Shown here piece by piece: positions 37,527 to 47,561 of a stretch of DNA of 64,000 bases. The notes below the pieces were generated by a model. The model had not been told where the DNA came from, made no database searches, and was given only the letters and a program-made list of their open reading frames with translations. The stretch comes from Enterococcus crotali (GTDB taxonomy: Bacteria; Bacillota; Bacilli; Lactobacillales; Enterococcaceae): positions 654,820-718,819 of the forward strand of contig NZ_AYPQ01000001.1 of the NCBI RefSeq assembly GCF_000633635.1, given 5' to 3'. The translations under genes were made by a program, and so were the position numbers. The number at the start of each line of letters is the position of its first letter. The first letter of the stretch is position 1.

Positions 37527-38851
37527 ATGACTACTTCTGTAACAGTTATCGGCGCAGGATTAGCGGCAGTGAAGCCGCTTGGCAAGTTGCTCAGGCAGGT
37601 GTCCCAGTAACGCTGTATGAAATGCGTCCAGTAAAAAACACTCCAGCACACCAAACTGAAAATTTTGCCGAATTAGTATGTTCCAATTCGCTGAGAGGAA
37701 ACAACTTAACGAACGCTGTTGGCGTGTTAAAAGAAGAAATGCGTCGTTTGGATTCAATCATCATCACTAGCGCAGACAAAACTGCTGTGCCAGCAGGTGG
37801 AGCATTAGCAGTTGATCGTGACACATTTTCACAAGAAATTACTGATAAAATCAAAAATCATCCATTGATTACAGTAAAAAATGAAGAAATCACTGCAATT
37901 CCAGATGGAATCGTAATTATTGCAACAGGGCCGTTAACGTCAGAAGCATTAGCAGAGCAAATCAAAGAGTTTAACGGCTCAGATGGTTTTTACTTCTATG
38001 ATGCAGCGGCACCAATCGTTGATAAAGCTACGATCGATATGGACAAAGTTTACTTGAAATCTCGCTACAATAAAGGCGAAGCTGCCTACTTAAATTGTCC
38101 AATGACAGAAGAAGAGTTTAAAGCTTTTTATGAAGCGTTAATTTCTGCAGAAGTTGCACCTTTAAAATCGTTTGAAAAAGAGAAATTTTTTGAAGGTTGT
38201 ATGCCAATTGAAGTAATGGCCAAACGTGGTATCAAAACGATGTTATTTGGTCCTTTAAAACCAGTTGGATTAGAGGATCCTAAGACCGGAAAACGTCCAT
38301 ATGCGGTTATTCAATTACGTCAAGACAATGCTGCTGCTTCACTATATAACCTTGTAGGTTTCCAAACGCATCTAAAATGGGGGGAACAAAAGCGTGTTTT
38401 CCAAATGATTCCTGGTTTAGAAAATGCTGAATTTGTCCGTTATGGTGTTATGCACCGGAATAGTTTTATGAACTCACCAGAACTATTAAAACCAACCTAC
38501 CAATCTCAAAAAAGAGAAAACTTATTCTTCGCTGGTCAAATGACTGGGGTCGAAGGCTATGTCGAAAGCGCGGCTAGCGGTTTATTAGCAGGTATGAATG
38601 CAGCACGTTTGGCTAAAGGAGAAGAACCTGTAGTTTTCCCGAGAGAAACAACTTTAGGAAGTATGGCCTATTACATTACACATGCAGAAGGCAAACATTT
38701 CCAACCAATGAACGCTAACTTCGGCTTATTCCCTGAATTACCAGAAAGAATCCGCGATAAAAAAGAACGCTACGAAGCAATTGCGGATAGAGCTTTGACG
38801 ACATTAGCACAAGTAACAAACGAGCAAAATCTTGTAGAACAAACTAACTAA
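37527..38851 (+). CDS. trmFO: tRNA (uracil-5-)-methyltransferase TrmFO, frame broken by a 1-base deletion
   Basis: The folate/FAD-dependent enzyme that makes T54 in tRNA. The FAD start [14 protein letters not shown] is read from 37527; the rest ([34 protein letters not shown]-like [27 protein letters not shown]) is in another frame to 38851. One G missing at 37565-37566 (GG for GGG) restores LAGSEAAWQ and gives 441 residues. AAGAGG precedes the start. Its place between topA and xerC is the Firmicutes norm (gid). Confidence 0.92.
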
Positions 38852-38897
38852 TCAAAAGACCAAGACAAATCAAAATTTTTGTCTTGGTCTTTTGATT
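38850..38897 (+). terminator. Terminator of trmFO
   Basis: A 20-bp perfect stem: arms 38850-38869 and 38878-38897, starting AATCAAAAGACC and ending GGTCTTTTGATT. Confidence 0.65.
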
Positions 38898-39070
38898 TAT
38901 CGTGACAAGCGAACACTAGATTAAATTACGCTTATAATTTATGAGCATTTAAAGGCAAATATGAATAAATTGTTACCAAATTTGAAAATATTGATTAAAT
39001 TCTGACAATTCGTTTGTTTTTTCAAAATGGTTATGCTAAAGTTACTGTGTAATTTAATGGAGGAAGATCT

Positions 39071-39970
39071 ATGCATGAGAAAAATTGGTCTGAGTTGTTT
39101 CTAAATTATTTGATCGTTGAACGTGGTTATTCCCAAAAAACCAAGATTGCTTATGAAGAAGATATGCTTAATTTTTTTGATTTTCTAAAGGATTCAGGAG
39201 AAGCTGATTATTTAAGTGTTGATCATTTGGATATTCGTACTTACCTAAGTTTTCTCTATGACAAAGAATATAGTCGGAATTCTATTAGCAGAAAAATTGC
39301 CAGCTTACGCTCATTTTATCAGTTTTTACTTAAAAATGAAGTAATCAAAGAGAACCCTTTTTCATATGTTCACATGAAGAAAAAGCAATTACGACTTCCT
39401 CGTTTTTTCTATGAAAAGGAGATGGATGCTTTATTTGATAGCGCTAAGGGTTCAAAGCCTTTAGATTTAAGGAATCAAGCATTATTAGAAATTCTTTATG
39501 GTACTGGAATCCGGGTAAGTGAATGTACTAATCTAACGTTGCAGTCCATTGATTTTTCTGCAAATGTGTTATTGATTCACGGAAAAGGGAATAAAGATCG
39601 CTATGTTCCTTTTGGTTCTTTTGCTCAGGATGCATTGAAAGAGTATTTAGAACATGGACGTGCTCCTTTGATGGAAAAGTATCATCAAGCACATCCTTTT
39701 GTCTTTGTGAACCATCATGGTGAACAAATCACGCCAACAGGTATTGAATACGTGTTGAATCAACTTATTAAAAAAAGTACGTTAAATAGCGATATTCATC
39801 CTCATATGTTACGGCATACATTTGCAACACATCTGTTGAACAATGGAGCTGATATGCGGACGGTACAAGAATTACTAGGGCACTCTGACTTATCAACAAC
39901 ACAAATTTATGCCCACGTAACAAAAGAAAGCTTACAAAAAAAATATCGAACGTTTCATCCTCGTGCATAA
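39071..39970 (+). CDS. xerC: Tyrosine recombinase XerC
   Basis: A 299-residue tyrosine recombinase for chromosome dimer resolution. N-terminal SAM-like core-binding domain (about 1-90), then the catalytic domain with Arg in GTGIRVSE, Lys in HGKGNKDR, HPHMLRHTFATHL (His-x-x-Arg), LGHSDLSTTQ and the nucleophilic Tyr in QIYAHV. GGAGGAA precedes the ATG. The place ahead of hslV-hslU-codY marks it as chromosomal XerC (codV), not a phage integrase. Confidence 0.93.
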   Translation: MHEKNWSELFLNYLIVERGYSQKTKIAYEEDMLNFFDFLKDSGEADYLSVDHLDIRTYLSFLYDKEYSRNSISRKIASLRSFYQFLLKNEVIKENPFSYVHMKKKQLRLPRFFYEKEMDALFDSAKGSKPLDLRNQALLEILYGTGIRVSECTNLTLQSIDFSANVLLIHGKGNKDRYVPFGSFAQDALKEYLEHGRAPLMEKYHQAHPFVFVNHHGEQITPTGIEYVLNQLIKKSTLNSDIHPHMLRHTFATHLLNNGADMRTVQELLGHSDLSTTQIYAHVTKESLQKKYRTFHPRA

Positions 39971-40132
39971 CGAGGGAAATTTTGTCTAGCTATGCGGGCT
40001 AGCGCTACGCTCTGCTTCGATCTCAACAATTCCAAAGAGCGACAGCTCTAAGGAGTGAAGGTTTTGAAAAAAAAGATAAAAAGCGAATGTGTCACAGAAT
40101 GTCACAATCAATTTTTCTTTTTTTACTGCAGA
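39971..40132 (+). other. Intergenic region xerC-hslV
   Basis: About 160 bases without a gene. It has a hairpin CTAGC..GCTAG near 39986-40003, a repeat GTCACA-x6-GTCACA at 40090-40106, and poly-T stretches before the SD-hairpin. The hairpin type recurs between hslU and codY (near 42264-42281). Confidence 0.4.
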
Positions 40133-40168
40133 GCTGAATGAGCCTGTTCAGCTTTTAAATTAGGAGGA
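40133..40168 (+). promoter_or_regulatory. Hairpin-plus-SD module before hslV
   Basis: GCTGAA, an 8-base loop and TTCAGC, then TTTTAAATTAGGAGGA. Outside the loop it is identical to the module before codY at 42353-42388, including the SD. It may set mRNA stability, processing or translation. Confidence 0.6.
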
Positions 40169-40174
40169 ACTATA

Positions 40175-40723
40175 ATGGTTGAATCACAATTTCATTCGAC
40201 AACGATTTGCGCTGTTGAAAAAGATGGAAAATTTGCGATGGCTGGTGACGGTCAAGTAACAATGGGCGAATCAGTTGTTATGAAAGGAACTGCAAAAAAA
40301 GTTCGTAGAATCTATAACGATGAGGTAGTTGTCGGTTTTGCTGGAAGTGTTGCAGACGCTTTTACATTAGAAGAAAAATTTGAAGGTAAATTAAACGAGT
40401 ACAATGGCAATCTAACCAGAGCTGCAGTTGAATTAGCGCAAGAATGGCGTATCCAACAATCTATGCAAAAATTAGAAGCCATGTTGATCGTGATGAATGA
40501 TAAAGAAATGCTGCTAGTTTCAGGTACTGGTGAAGTGATAACTCCAGATGATGGCATCTTAGCCATCGGATCAGGTGGTAACTTCGCATTATCCGCAGCT
40601 CGTGCTATGAAACATTACGGAGATAAAGAAATGTCTGCTAAGGAAATCGCGAAAAATGCCTTGAATATCGCAGCAGATATTTGCGTCTTCACAAATCACA
40701 ATATCATTGTAGAAGAAATATAA
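40175..40723 (+). CDS. hslV: ATP-dependent protease subunit HslV (ClpQ)
   Basis: A 182-residue proteasome-like peptidase of the HslUV complex. [21 protein letters not shown] and [13 protein letters not shown] are family motifs. The TTI that starts mature E. coli HslV corresponds to Thr9-Thr10-Ile11 here, behind an 8-residue leader (Met-Val-Glu-Ser-Gln-Phe-His-Ser). B. subtilis ClpQ uses an N-terminal Ser at position 2; here position 2 is Val, so a leader must be removed or Thr/Ser exposed in another way. It precedes hslU with no gap. Confidence 0.92.
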   Translation: MVESQFHSTTICAVEKDGKFAMAGDGQVTMGESVVMKGTAKKVRRIYNDEVVVGFAGSVADAFTLEEKFEGKLNEYNGNLTRAAVELAQEWRIQQSMQKLEAMLIVMNDKEMLLVSGTGEVITPDDGILAIGSGGNFALSAARAMKHYGDKEMSAKEIAKNALNIAADICVFTNHNIIVEEI

Positions 40724-40738
40724 ATGGGGATAACGACC

Positions 40739-42142
40739 ATGAACGAATTAAATAAAACACCAAGAGAAATCGTAACAGAACTAGATGAATATATCATCGG
40801 ACAAGAAACCGCTAAGAAATCTGTTGCAGTCGCTTTAAGAAATAGATACCGTCGTTTGCAACTTGAAGAAAAAATGCAGCAAGATGTAACGCCTAAAAAT
40901 ATGCTGATGATCGGACCAACAGGTGTCGGAAAAACAGAAATCGCTAGGCGCTTAGCAAAAATCGTCAATGCCCCTTTTATCAAAGTAGAAGCAACTAAAT
41001 TTACAGAAGTTGGTTATGTTGGTCGGGATGTAGAATCGATGGTTCGAGATCTAGTTGAAAACGCGATTCAAATCGTTGAAAAACAACAATACAGTAGAGT
41101 TTACTCTCAGGCCCTAAAAAAAGCGAATAATCGCTTAGTAAAAGTTCTAGTACCTGGGATCAAAAAAGAACAAAAACAAGCATCGAACAATCAGTTTGAA
41201 CAAATGATGCAAATGTTCAATAATGCGCAACAACCCCAAGAATCACAAGAAGAAGTGACTGAAGAAATCAAAGTAAATCGCAAGACGATTCTGGAGCAAC
41301 TAGAAAAAGGGCTGCTGAATAACCGTGAAGTAACCATTGAGATCGATGAACCTAAAAAAACGATGCCTGCGATGAATACAGGGATGGAACAAATGGGGAT
41401 CGACCTAAACGAGACATTGGGCGCTTTATCTCCTAAGAAAAAAGTTGAACGCACAGTTACCGTGAAAGAAGCACAAGAGTTATTAGTAAAAGAAGAATCT
41501 GCGAAAATCGTCAAAGAGGCAGATATTCATAGCGAAGCGATCCGTTTAGCTGAAAGCAGCGGAATCATTTTCATTGATGAATTTGATAAAATCACTTCCA
41601 AAAGCCAACAAAACTCAGGTGAAGTATCTCGAGAAGGTGTACAGCGCGATATTTTACCCATCGTTGAAGGTTCACAAGTCAACACGAAATATGGTGCAAT
41701 CCAGACAGACCACGTTTTATTTATTGCCTCTGGTGCATTTCATTTATCTAAACCAAGTGATTTGATTCCCGAGTTACAAGGTCGTTTTCCAATTCGCGTT
41801 GAATTAGACGATCTTACTGCTGAAGACTTCGTGCGAATTCTAACTGAACCAAATAACGCATTGATCAAACAATATATTGCCTTAATTGGTACTGAAAATG
41901 TCACAGTGATTTTTACAAAAGAAGCGATTGAGCGCATTGCTAATATTGCCTTTGATGTGAATCGTGATACGGATAATATCGGAGCTCGTCGTCTGCACAC
42001 TATTTTGGAACGGTTGTTGGAAGACTTATTGTTTGAAGCACCAGATATGCAAATGGGCGAGATCACGATAACAGAAGCTTATGTAAATGAAAAACTGAAC
42101 AGTATTGTTCAAAATGAAGACTTAAGCCGATATATTCTTTAA
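40739..42142 (+). CDS. hslU: ATP-dependent protease ATPase subunit HslU (ClpY)
   Basis: A 467-residue AAA+ unfoldase that feeds HslV. Walker A is GPTGVGKTE, Walker [11 protein letters not shown], the pore motif GYVGRD, and a Gln-rich intermediate (I) domain runs at about 150-215. I choose ATG 40739 since the shorter N-terminus [21 protein letters not shown] is the family norm and GGGGAT lies 9 bases before it; an ATG at 40724 is possible. Confidence 0.93.
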   Translation: MNELNKTPREIVTELDEYIIGQETAKKSVAVALRNRYRRLQLEEKMQQDVTPKNMLMIGPTGVGKTEIARRLAKIVNAPFIKVEATKFTEVGYVGRDVESMVRDLVENAIQIVEKQQYSRVYSQALKKANNRLVKVLVPGIKKEQKQASNNQFEQMMQMFNNAQQPQESQEEVTEEIKVNRKTILEQLEKGLLNNREVTIEIDEPKKTMPAMNTGMEQMGIDLNETLGALSPKKKVERTVTVKEAQELLVKEESAKIVKEADIHSEAIRLAESSGIIFIDEFDKITSKSQQNSGEVSREGVQRDILPIVEGSQVNTKYGAIQTDHVLFIASGAFHLSKPSDLIPELQGRFPIRVELDDLTAEDFVRILTEPNNALIKQYIALIGTENVTVIFTKEAIERIANIAFDVNRDTDNIGARRLHTILERLLEDLLFEAPDMQMGEITITEAYVNEKLNSIVQNEDLSRYIL

Positions 42143-42300
42143 AATTACCTAGATTTATGTTTTTCAGTGTTTGCTTTGAAACGTGCTAAGAAACGCAAGT
42201 AAGAAGTGAAATGCTGCTAATTGGTTAATGTGAAGCAACGTGGAACAGTCTTGCCATGTATTATCTAGCTTTAAGAGCTAGCCTTTCAAGGAGAAGATAA

Positions 42301-42335
42301 AAAATAAATGAGACAAAAGCGTCTCATTTATTTTT
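42301..42335 (+). terminator. Terminator between hslU and codY
   Basis: AAATAAATGAGAC and GTCTCATTTATTT form a 13-bp perfect stem with a 6-base loop, then T-run. Confidence 0.8.
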
Positions 42336-42352
42336 CCTATTTTCTTTTCAAG

Positions 42353-42388
42353 GCTGAACAAGCTCTTTCAGCTTTTAAATTAGGAGGA
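42353..42388 (+). promoter_or_regulatory. Hairpin-plus-SD module before codY
   Basis: GCTGAA, loop CAAGCTCT, TTCAGC and TTTTAAATTAGGAGGA. It is the twin of 40133-40168: the two copies agree in all 28 bases outside the 8-base loop. Confidence 0.6.
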
Positions 42389-42395
42389 GTACAAA

Positions 42396-43187
42396 ATGAC
42401 TACTTTATTAGAGAAAACCCGTCAGATCAACAAGCTTTTACAACAAAAAAATACTTTTGATCAAAAAGCTGATTTGCCTTATGACAAAATGGCGGTGATT
42501 TTAGGGGATGTGCTAGAAAGCAATGCCTATATCATAAGTAACGAAGGTGTTTTATTAGGGTATAACGAAAAGCTAGATGTTAATAATGCACGAGTGAAAC
42601 ATATGTTTGAAGAAAAACGTTTCCCTCAAAGTTATACAGATGCTGCAGACAATTTAATCAAGACTGAAGCCAATATTTCGATTGCCAGTGATTTAACAGC
42701 ATTTCCAGTTGAACTACGTGAAAAATATCCTTTTGGGCTAACAACGATCGTACCTATGTTTGGTGCGGGGGAACGCTTGGGTACAATTATTTTAGCTAGA
42801 GTAGAGCAATCATTCAATGAAGAAGATTTAGTCTTAGCTGAATATAGCGCGACAGTTGTTGGGATGCAGATTCTCTATCAACAATCAAGAAACATCGAAG
42901 CCAACGTCCGCAGCGCAACTGCAGTCCAAATGGCGATCAATACGTTATCTTACAGCGAATTAAAAGCAGTCCAAGCTATTTTCAAAGCTCTGGATGGCGA
43001 AGAAGGCAGATTGACAGCTTCTAGTATTGCTGATGAAATCGGAATCACGCGTTCAGTTATTGTAAATGCATTACGAAAATTAGAGTCTGCTGGGATTATC
43101 GAATCAAGATCCTTAGGAATGAAAGGCACATATCTGAAAGTATTGAACAAGCAATTTATCAAAGAATTGGAAAAAGATAACCAGTAG
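42396..43187 (+). CDS. codY: Global transcriptional regulator CodY
   Basis: A 263-residue regulator that represses nutrient-acquisition genes when GTP and branched-chain amino acids are plentiful. The N-terminal GAF domain (start LLEKTRQINKLLQ) has the ligand pocket; the winged helix near the C-terminus is ASSIADEIGITRSVIVNAL. It follows hslU as in other Firmicutes but behind a terminator, so it may be transcribed separately. The SD is in the hairpin module. Confidence 0.95.
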   Translation: MTTLLEKTRQINKLLQQKNTFDQKADLPYDKMAVILGDVLESNAYIISNEGVLLGYNEKLDVNNARVKHMFEEKRFPQSYTDAADNLIKTEANISIASDLTAFPVELREKYPFGLTTIVPMFGAGERLGTIILARVEQSFNEEDLVLAEYSATVVGMQILYQQSRNIEANVRSATAVQMAINTLSYSELKAVQAIFKALDGEEGRLTASSIADEIGITRSVIVNALRKLESAGIIESRSLGMKGTYLKVLNKQFIKELEKDNQ

Positions 43188-43199
43188 GAGGCAGCGGAC

Positions 43200-44075
43200 A
43201 TGACTGTACAAATTGAAAATGAATTTTTGATCGCAACTATTGCAGAAGACGGTGCTGAATTAATCAGCTTAAAATCAAAGAAAAATAATATCGAGTATAT
43301 TTGGCAGGGGGATCCAGCTTTTTGGGGGCGTCATGCACCCGTTTTGTTTCCTGTTGTGGGTCGTTTAAAAGACGATCAATATACCTATGAGAACAAAACA
43401 TATCCGATGAGTCAGCATGGTTTTGCTAGAGATAGTCTTTTTGAAGTTATTGAGCACGGAAGTGAACTTGTTTCATTATCACTAAAAAGTAGTAAAAAAA
43501 CAAAAGACGTCTATCCTTTCGACTTTGAACTGATTCTTTCTTATGCCTTAGAAGCCGATAATTTAGTCGTTCATTATCAGGTTGAAAATACAGGGATTGA
43601 TGAGATGTATTTTTCAATAGGGGGGCATCCTGCGTTTAACGTTCCTTTAGAACAAGACTTAACGTTTGATGATTATTATTTAAGTTTTTCTCCTAAAAAA
43701 TCTCGCACTCAAATTCCTTTAGCGGGACCTTTTGCAGATTTTGAACATAAAACGTTGGGTCAGACCAACACCAGTCTTGATATTCGCAGAGAACTGTTCA
43801 AAGATGATGCAATCGTTTTTGAAACTAAAGGGGCTAATGCTTTTACAATCGAGACAGATGAAGGCTCACATAGTATTAGTTTAAGCTACACAGATATGCC
43901 TTATGTAGGAATTTGGTCTCCTTATCCACAAGAAGCGCCATTTGTTTGTATCGAACCATGGTGCGGTATCGCTGACGAAGTCAATGCAACAGGAAACCTC
44001 GTAGATAAAAAAGGAATCAACAAATTAGCTCCATCAGACGTTTTTAAAACGCAGTATACTCTTACAGCTAAATAA
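43200..44075 (+). CDS. Aldose 1-epimerase family protein (LacX-like)
   Basis: A 291-residue protein of the galactose mutarotase superfamily, LacX branch. Family pieces: WGRHAPVLFPVVGRL, MSQHGFARDS, SIGGHPAFNVPL (His-Pro-Ala-Phe) and CIEPWCG. It probably interconverts anomers of a hexose or related sugar. It starts 12 bases after codY with its own AGGAGG site. No sugar operon is present nearby. Confidence 0.85.
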   Translation: MTVQIENEFLIATIAEDGAELISLKSKKNNIEYIWQGDPAFWGRHAPVLFPVVGRLKDDQYTYENKTYPMSQHGFARDSLFEVIEHGSELVSLSLKSSKKTKDVYPFDFELILSYALEADNLVVHYQVENTGIDEMYFSIGGHPAFNVPLEQDLTFDDYYLSFSPKKSRTQIPLAGPFADFEHKTLGQTNTSLDIRRELFKDDAIVFETKGANAFTIETDEGSHSISLSYTDMPYVGIWSPYPQEAPFVCIEPWCGIADEVNATGNLVDKKGINKLAPSDVFKTQYTLTAK

Positions 44076-44090
44076 TGATAGTTAAAAACT

Positions 44091-44135
44091 AGAGCCCGAA
44101 AACAAAACTGATTTTTAGTTTTGTTTTCGGGCTCT
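44091..44135. terminator. Strong bidirectional terminator between lacX-like and plsY
   Basis: A perfect 19-bp stem: 44091-44109 (AGAGCCCGAAAACAAAACT) and 44117-44135, loop of 7. It serves the convergent genes on both strands. Confidence 0.8.
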
Positions 44136-44176
44136 AAATTCGGATAACTGGTGGTAACAGAAGCAACCTCTAGTTT

Positions 44177-44809
44177 TTAATTTCCTTTTTTTACGCCTAA
44201 TCCAAAAGGGACGCGACTTTCAGTACCATCTTTGATTCGTTTTATATTATCTTTGTGACGGACGAAAATAAAAATCGTCAAAGCTAGTGCAATCAGCGTC
44301 AATAACCAATCAAACTGAGGCAATATAGCTGGGATAGCAAATGGGAGAATAACCGTTGAAAGAGTGATCAATACAGCGCTGATCATACTTGTCAAACTCA
44401 CCATGCTGGTAATGTATAACATAATAATGAAAATTAAAGCAGAATAAACAAAAAATGCCGGATTGTAAGCCAAAATCATCCCTGCGCTTGTTGCAACAGC
44501 TTTTCCTCCTTTAAAATTTGCGAAAACTGGAAACGTATGTCCTAAAACGGCAGCAACACCAAAAACTAAAGGATTAACATTCAGAGAAAACAGCAATGGT
44601 AAACTAGTTGCTAATGTCCCTTTCAAAATATCCATCAGCAAAACCGCTACGCCAGCTTTTTTACCTAAAACTCTAAACGTATTTGTCGTTCCGGTATTAC
44701 CACTGCCAAATTGACGAAGATCCTTTTTAAAAAAGAGTTTTCCTACCCAAACACCGGAAGGAATAGAACCAAGTAGATAAGCTATAATTAATAGCACAAA
44801 GAATTTCAT
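44177..44809 (-). CDS. plsY: Glycerol-3-phosphate acyltransferase PlsY
   Basis: A 210-residue membrane enzyme with about five helices that transfers acyl from acyl-phosphate to glycerol 3-phosphate. The three motifs are seen: YLLGSIPSGV.., SGNTGTTN, and GHTFPVFANFKGGKAVATSAG. Start at 44809 follows AGAGG; a longer frame to 44827 is less likely. It is divergent from the CoA-binding protein gene. In many Gram-positive bacteria plsY lies next to parE, as here. Confidence 0.93.
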   Translation of the reverse strand: MKFFVLLIIAYLLGSIPSGVWVGKLFFKKDLRQFGSGNTGTTNTFRVLGKKAGVAVLLMDILKGTLATSLPLLFSLNVNPLVFGVAAVLGHTFPVFANFKGGKAVATSAGMILAYNPAFFVYSALIFIIMLYITSMVSLTSMISAVLITLSTVILPFAIPAILPQFDWLLTLIALALTIFIFVRHKDNIKRIKDGTESRVPFGLGVKKGN

Positions 44810-44925
44810 TGAGCAACCTCTTTCCATTCAAACTAGCACTTATTTTATCATGAATAGAAACAGCTAACAATAATTAAATATTCGTTGTATAATGAAAGGA
44901 AGAGAAATTAGAAAGGAAGATCAAA

Positions 44926-45351
44926 ATGCCGATAGAAAACCCTTCACAAGAACAAATTTTTGATTACTTAAAACAAGCTAAACGAATCGCAGTCGTTGGG
45001 CTAAGCGCAAAAGAAGATCGCACAAGTTATAAAATTGCTAAATTACTACAAGAATATGGCTACGAAATCATTCCTGTAAATCCAATCTTAGCTGGACAAG
45101 AAATCCTTGGTGAAAAAGTCTATGAGAAATTACAAGATGTGCCTGGCCAAATCGACATCGTCGATATTTTTCGCCGAAGCGAGTTTTTACCAGAAGTTGC
45201 GAAAGATTTCATTGAGACTGATGCAAAAATCTTTTGGGCTCAATTAGGGCTTGAAAGTCAAGAAGCTGCTGAAATCTTGAAAAAAGCAGGAAGAAATGCT
45301 ATTATAATGAATCGTTGCATTAAAATTGAACTAGCAGAAATGCCGAAATAG
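44926..45351 (+). CDS. CoA-binding domain protein (YccU type)
   Basis: A 141-residue Rossmann-fold protein with the CoA-binding signature (IAVVGLSAKEDRTSYKIA near the start, IPVNP, DIVDIFRRSE, IMNRCIKIE at the end). Function unknown. AAAGGA precedes the start. It is between plsY and parE and closed by a terminator. Confidence 0.85.
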   Translation: MPIENPSQEQIFDYLKQAKRIAVVGLSAKEDRTSYKIAKLLQEYGYEIIPVNPILAGQEILGEKVYEKLQDVPGQIDIVDIFRRSEFLPEVAKDFIETDAKIFWAQLGLESQEAAEILKKAGRNAIIMNRCIKIELAEMPK

Positions 45352-45368
45352 ATGCAAATAATTTTAAG

Positions 45369-45402
45369 AAAGAGTTACCGAATAGGAAAGCTCTTTTTTT
45401 TT
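45369..45402 (+). terminator. Terminator before parE
   Basis: AAAGAG.TT pairs with AAGCTCTTT and runs into T8. An alternative stem AAAGCTCT/AGAGCTTT overlaps it (to 45411). Confidence 0.6.
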
Positions 45403-45421
45403 GAGAGCTTTTAGAGTATTA

Positions 45422-45451
45422 TTGTAATGATGTGGCCTTGCGCCCTATAAT
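45422..45451 (+). promoter_or_regulatory. Predicted promoter of parE-parC
   Basis: TTGTAA (45422-45427), 18-base spacer, TATAAT (45446-45451), 22 bases upstream of parE. Confidence 0.5.
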
Positions 45452-45461
45452 TCAAGAATAA

Positions 45462-47549
<2,088 letters not shown>

Positions 47550-47561
47550 GGAGTGACGAAT

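Larger units (their letters stand above)
42143..42395 (+). other. Intergenic region hslU-codY
   Basis: Contains a CTAGC..GCTAG hairpin near 42264-42281, an AAGGAG-like stretch, a strong terminator at 42301-42335 and the SD-hairpin at 42353-42388. No promoter of good quality was found between the terminator and codY, so codY may depend on readthrough or on a promoter I cannot see. Confidence 0.4.

Noticed and set aside
8885-37566. Programmed -1 ribosomal frameshifting at A-rich runs in obg, SGNH esterase, rbgA and topA
   Set aside because: Re-reading one base would in fact restore these frames, but the same defect occurs in trmFO, the response regulator and the hydrolase at sites that are not slippery heptamers, and the genes share no downstream stimulator. 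Missing bases in the consensus explain all of them more simply.
39071-39970. Tyrosine recombinase as mark of a mobile element
   Set aside because: Its place in the conserved trmFO-hslV-hslU-codY block identifies it as chromosomal XerC.
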